Below are positions 33,642-36,829 of a stretch of 36,829 nucleotides of DNA, piece by piece (position 1 is the first letter of the stretch; the number at the start of each line of letters is the position of its first letter). The notes beneath the pieces are model-generated. The model ran no database searches. It saw only the letters and a program-made list of their open reading frames with translations, and was not told the DNA's origin. This DNA is from a virus: positions 1 through 36,829 of the IMG/VR virus record IMGVR_UViG_3300023179_000004. One strand, 5' to 3'. The position numbers were made by a program, and so were the translations under genes.

Positions 33642-36106
33642 TGGCTGAGGTGAACGGGGTCGAGATCAACCTGCTGCCGACCGAGGGGATGCGAGAGGAG
33701 GCTCAGCGGTATCGGGAATGGAAGGATGCAGGCCGACCTGGTGGAACTGACGTGGCGGCGACGAGAGCGAGCCAGATCCTGAGCGGCGATGAGCTGAGCC
33801 CTGAGACCGTCATCACGATGGCGGCATGGTTTGCCCGGCATGAAGTCGACAAGCAGGGGCAGGGCTTCAGCCCTGATGAGGATGGCTACCCCAGCCCGGG
33901 CCGTGTGGCATGGGCTGCCTGGGGCGGTGATGCCGGGCAGGTGTGGTCAAGCAGCAAAGCGGAGACCATCAAGAACGCCGAGGATCGAGGGCTGCTGATG
34001 GCCCGTCCGTATCCGAACGAGCATGCAGCACGACTGAAGGATCCGGCTCAGTTTGATGAGTTCAGGCGCGAGCCTGACGCCGCTGGCCCTGGCATCGACA
34101 TCATCTGGGGAATCAAGGGCAGCGATCCGGTCGAGATCCAGGCGTTTCGATTCGATGCTTCCCGTTACAGCGAAGCGGAAGCGAGGCAATGGCTGAAGGA
34201 CCACGACTTCAAGGTGATCCTCTTCGAGCCAGCTACAATGCGCGAGTCTACTGCGAACAGACGGGTGGATGTCCGCGAGCTGAACAGCCGAACACTGCGT
34301 CGAGTGGCCAGCCTCGACTATGAGGCGTCGCTGGTGCGGATGGCTGATGGCAAGCCGGACGAGGAGCAGCGCAGCTTCGAGTTCAGCTTCAGCAGTGAGG
34401 CGCCAGTCGAACGATGGTTCGGGACGGAAGTGCTGAGCCACGAAGCTGGTGCTGTCGACTTGTCGCGGCTGAATGATGGCGCCCCGCTGCTGTGGAATCA
34501 CAACCCGGACAATGTCCTGGGAGTGATCGAGCGCGGCTGGGTCGAGGATGGCCGCGGCCGAGTGCAGGTACGCTTTGCCCGATCTGGATTCGCAGAGGAG
34601 AAGCTGGCGATGGTCCGTGATGGAATCCTGCGGAATGTCTCCGTGGGGTACTCCATCATGGACGCCGCCCCATCCCGCGACGGTGCAGGAATCGTCGCCA
34701 CCTCATGGCAACCCCATGAGGTGTCCGTGGTGAGTGTGCCAGCTGATGCGACCGTCGGCTTCGGGCGATCGCTCGATGACGACGCTGCAGCGGCACTGGC
34801 CGCGACCCCCCAACCCCCCGACAACAACCCCATGGAACCGACCATCGACCTCGAGGCGGTGCGGGCGCAGGCTGCGGCCGATGAGCGCTCGCGCGGTGCC
34901 GCCATCACTGCACTGTGCCGAGAGCACGGCGCCGACGATCTGGCCCAGGGCCTGATCGAGCGCGGAGCAACCGAAGCCGACGCCATGCGCGACGTGCTGA
35001 ACCAGATCGCCAAGCGTGCGAAGCAGCCGGCCCAGGCCGCTACTCCTGCCGCATCTGCCCAACCCATCGCCCGTTCGGCCGACATCGGCCTGAGCGAGAA
35101 AGAGACTCAGCGCTACAGCTTCCTGCGTGCGATCCGTGCGCAGATGATGCCCAACGATCGAGGCATGCAAGAAGCCGCCGCCTTCGAGCGTGAGGTTTCC
35201 AACGCCGTCGAGAAGCAGCTCAACGTCAGCGCCCGGGGGTTCCTGGTCGCCAACGAAGTGCTGCATCGTGACCTGACCGTGAGCACCGCCAGCGCTGCCG
35301 GCGATCTGGTGTTTGTCGATGCCCGGCCTGGCAGCTTCATCGAGCTGCTGCGCAACCGGATGGCTCTGACCAGCCTGGGTGTGACGATGCTGACCGGCCT
35401 CAACGGCCCTGTCGCCATCCCCCGCCAGACCGGTGCTCCTACGGCCTACTGGGTGGCAGAGAAGGGTGAGCCCACCGAGTCGAATCCGACGGTGGATCAG
35501 GTCAACCTGGTCGCCAAGACCCTCGGCGCCTACACCGAGTTCAGCCGCCGCCTGGTGCTGCAGTCCAGCATCGACGTCGAGCAGATGGTCCGCAATGAGC
35601 TGGCCATGGTCATCGGCCTTGAGATCGACCGGGCTGCCCTCTATGGCACCGGTTCGTCGAGCCAGCCCGAGGGTCTGAAGTTCACGACCGGGATCAACAC
35701 CAAGGACTTCGCTGCAAACCAGCCGACCTATGCCGAGCTGGTGGAGATGGAGACCCTGGTCGCAGCCGACAACGCCGACATCGGCGCGATGGCCTACCTG
35801 ACTAACGCCACCATCTATGGTGGATTCAAGACCACCGAGAAGGCGAGCTCGACCGCTCAGTTCGTGCTTGAGCCTGGCGGCACCGTCAACGGCTACCCCG
35901 TCGTGCGATCCAACCAGGTCGCGTCAAATGACGTGTTCTTCGGTGTCTGGAATCAGCACGTCATGGGAATGTGGGGCGCCCTGGATCTCCAGGTCAACCC
36001 CTACGCCCTCGACAAGTCCGGTGGTGTGCGCGTGACCGCCTTCCAGGATGTGGACGTCGCTGTCCGTCATCCCGAGGCGTTCTGCCGCGGCAACAATAAC
36101 CTGTGA
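33641..36106 (+). CDS. Prohead protease (S78) - major capsid (HK97 fold) fusion with extra N-terminal domain
   Basis: An 821-residue polyprotein in one uninterrupted frame. Residues 1-125 are a conserved phage domain of unknown role (ETVITMAAWFARHEVDKQGQ, GYPSPGRVAWAAWGGDAGQV). Residues 200-385 are an S78-type protease: LSRLNDGAPLLWNHNPDNVL (catalytic His), GILRNVSVGYSIMD (Ser) and WQPHEVSVVSVPADATVG. Residues 395-490 are a helical scaffold-like linker. Residues 500-821 are the capsid: SFIELLRNRMALTSLGVTML, NGPVAIPRQTGAPTAYWVAE, GLEIDRAALYGTGSSSQPEG. Self-cleavage probably frees the capsid part. An internal ATG at 34238 (M200) could give a form without the first domain. Confidence 0.9.
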   Translation: MAEVNGVEINLLPTEGMREEAQRYREWKDAGRPGGTDVAATRASQILSGDELSPETVITMAAWFARHEVDKQGQGFSPDEDGYPSPGRVAWAAWGGDAGQVWSSSKAETIKNAEDRGLLMARPYPNEHAARLKDPAQFDEFRREPDAAGPGIDIIWGIKGSDPVEIQAFRFDASRYSEAEARQWLKDHDFKVILFEPATMRESTANRRVDVRELNSRTLRRVASLDYEASLVRMADGKPDEEQRSFEFSFSSEAPVERWFGTEVLSHEAGAVDLSRLNDGAPLLWNHNPDNVLGVIERGWVEDGRGRVQVRFARSGFAEEKLAMVRDGILRNVSVGYSIMDAAPSRDGAGIVATSWQPHEVSVVSVPADATVGFGRSLDDDAAAALAATPQPPDNNPMEPTIDLEAVRAQAAADERSRGAAITALCREHGADDLAQGLIERGATEADAMRDVLNQIAKRAKQPAQAATPAASAQPIARSADIGLSEKETQRYSFLRAIRAQMMPNDRGMQEAAAFEREVSNAVEKQLNVSARGFLVANEVLHRDLTVSTASAAGDLVFVDARPGSFIELLRNRMALTSLGVTMLTGLNGPVAIPRQTGAPTAYWVAEKGEPTESNPTVDQVNLVAKTLGAYTEFSRRLVLQSSIDVEQMVRNELAMVIGLEIDRAALYGTGSSSQPEGLKFTTGINTKDFAANQPTYAELVEMETLVAADNADIGAMAYLTNATIYGGFKTTEKASSTAQFVLEPGGTVNGYPVVRSNQVASNDVFFGVWNQHVMGMWGALDLQVNPYALDKSGGVRVTAFQDVDVAVRHPEAFCRGNNNL

Positions 36107-36108
36107 CC

Positions 36109-36309
36109 ATGAGAGTCGAGATCCTGCGTCAGACCTCCATCGCCGGCCGGCCCGCGAGGGTCGGTGATGTGATGGAGGTGAGCGACCGTGATGCCAGGCT
36201 GCTGATCGGCAGCGGCAAGGCAACGGAAGCCCAGCTGGTGCAGGATCCGGCTCCTACCCCTACCGCCCCCCGCAAACCCCGCTCGAAGAGGACCCATGGC
36301 GATTCATGA
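36109..36309 (+). CDS. Small head-region protein (66 aa)
   Basis: Start taken at ATG 36109; GTG 36103, overlapping the capsid stop, would add two residues. MRVEILRQTSIAGRPARVGD then VMEVSDRDARLLIGSGKATE fits a frequent small phage protein (xVxIL...GxxxxxGDVxEVxxxxAxxLIxxGKA) found directly after capsid genes. The tail is Pro/Thr/Arg/Lys-rich. A role in head completion or decoration is inferred from position. Confidence 0.65.
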   Translation: MRVEILRQTSIAGRPARVGDVMEVSDRDARLLIGSGKATEAQLVQDPAPTPTAPRKPRSKRTHGDS

Positions 36310-36673
36310 ACTCACGCTGGAGAAGCTCCAGCATTTCACCCTCCTGGCCACGACCACCATCACCGCCACCGGCAACCAGACCGGTGTCGACCTGGCCGGC
36401 TACGAAGGCGACGTGCAGATCATCCTGTCCGGCACTGCTGCCGGTGCCAGTGCTGATCTGACGTTCCGAATCGAGGAGTCAGAGGACAACTCGACGTTCA
36501 CCGCTGCCACCGGCGGCAGTTTCACTGCGATCGCCAATGCGGCGAGCAAGCAGGTGATCACGCTGAACAGCAACGACCTGAAGCGGTACATCCGCCTGAG
36601 CTGCACTGCCAAGACTGGATCTGCCAGCTCTGCGGTGACCTGCTTCGGCTTCGGTCTGAAGAAGTACGGCTGA
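36296..36673 (+). CDS. Putative capsid decoration/minor head protein (125 aa)
   Basis: ATG 36296, overlapping the preceding gene by 14 bp. The sequence is a compact beta-sandwich: TITATGNQTGVDLAGYEGDV, then ADLTFRIEESEDNSTFTAAT, then VITLNSNDLKRYIRLSCTAK. The pattern G-V-D-L-x-x-Y-E-G and E-x-S-x-D-N-S-x-F-T followed by DLKRYIRL is recurrent in phage proteins after the capsid gene. These are generally thought to decorate the capsid surface. Direct evidence is lacking. Confidence 0.65.
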   Translation: MAIHELTLEKLQHFTLLATTTITATGNQTGVDLAGYEGDVQIILSGTAAGASADLTFRIEESEDNSTFTAATGGSFTAIANAASKQVITLNSNDLKRYIRLSCTAKTGSASSAVTCFGFGLKKYG

Positions 36674-36681
36674 GGTGAGTG

Positions 36682-36829
36682 ATGGCATTGAACGAGGTTC
36701 CCGCAGACTTCCTGGCTGACTTCGGCGTCACTGTGACGGCTGGAGCGGTGACGGGTCTCGGGATCCTCGACATGCCTGGTGAGTACGTGGCCGACGGGCG
36801 AGTGATCACGACGGAGTATCTGCTCCGAT
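36682..36829 (+). CDS. Head-tail connector, gpFII-like (5' part; continues at base 1)
   Basis: ATG 36682 begins MALNEVPADFLADFGVTVTA, with the seven codons before 36703 unique and the remainder identical to bases 1-127. A gaggtgag sequence just upstream serves as ribosome site. Joined to 1-261 it makes 93 residues. The right end of the window therefore cuts the gene only because the circle was opened here. Confidence 0.8.
   Translation, partial: MALNEVPADFLADFGVTVTAGAVTGLGILDMPGEYVADGRVITTEYLLR
36703..36829. repeat. Right copy of 127-bp terminal duplication
   Basis: Identical to bases 1-127. Removing one copy gives a 36,702-bp circle with the FII-like gene intact across the join. Confidence 0.95.

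Noticed and set aside
34832-34834. Internal ATG starting a separate scaffold or capsid protein within the fusion gene
   Set aside because: The bases before it are a run of C and A with no Shine-Dalgarno, so separate initiation is not supported here; the ATG at 34238 is a better though still weak candidate.

Overview
The window is a complete, closed tailed-phage genome. Bases 1-127 are repeated exactly at 36703-36829, and one gene (the gpFII-like connector) runs off the right end and resumes at base 1 in frame. The unique length is therefore 36,702 bp, and 127 bp looks like an assembly overlap rather than a natural terminal repeat. The DNA is visibly GC-rich. The head, connector and tail genes follow the lambda order (TerS, GpA-type TerL, gpW-like, portal, protease/capsid, FII-like, U-like, tail tube, G/GT, tape measure, tail tip), so the particle should be a siphovirus with a non-contractile tail. 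A cyanobacterial host is an inference. It rests on an NblA-like small protein, an RTX-repeat protein, a 2OG-Fe(II) oxygenase and the high-GC composition (Synechococcus/Cyanobium-like). No integrase or clear lysogeny repressor was seen.

Layout on the circle. (1) 28.1-36.8 kb and 0-12.6 kb, all + strand: a gpZ-like protein, a putative cos region, terminase, a gpW fusion, portal, a protease-capsid fusion, a decoration-like protein, connectors, a lectin-like protein, tail terminator, tail tube, G/GT chaperones with a strong programmed -1 frameshift signal, tape measure, tail tip and small virion proteins. The lysis cassette (holin-like protein, L,D-transpeptidase-like enzyme, 2OG oxygenase, a tiny membrane protein, GH24 lysozyme) ends this block. 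(2) 12.6-23.0 kb, almost all - strand: metallophosphoesterase, a membrane-anchored helix-turn-helix peptide, an RTX protein, a chain of small start/stop-overlapping genes, dCTP deaminase-like enzyme, DNA methyltransferase-DUF4942, winged-helix and excisionase-like regulators, SSB, RecT and a RecE-like nuclease. One + gene (17054-17314, NblA-like) is embedded here. (3) 23.1-27.9 kb, + strand: SF2 helicase, VRR-NUC nuclease, four small proteins, and a primase-polymerase/VapE helicase. This last gene is followed by an iteron-like repeat cluster that may be the replication origin.

How it fits together: the RecE/RecT/SSB block and the helicase/VRR-NUC/PrimPol-VapE block form the replication and recombination machinery. 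The dCTP deaminase-like enzyme and the methyltransferase act on nucleotide supply and DNA modification. Three promoters share a 17-bp dyad motif exactly 28 bp upstream of a TAnnnT -10-like element and could be co-regulated early promoters. The late genes are tightly packed, with many ATGA or TGATG overlaps. Their few gaps each carry a -10-like hexamer 23-25 bp before the next start. No gene-free stretch exceeds 300 bases. The longest gaps are 27913-28114 (repeat cluster), 28784-28973 (putative cos), 16924-17053 and 23004-23132 (divergent promoters). I saw no tRNA, CRISPR array or insertion sequence.
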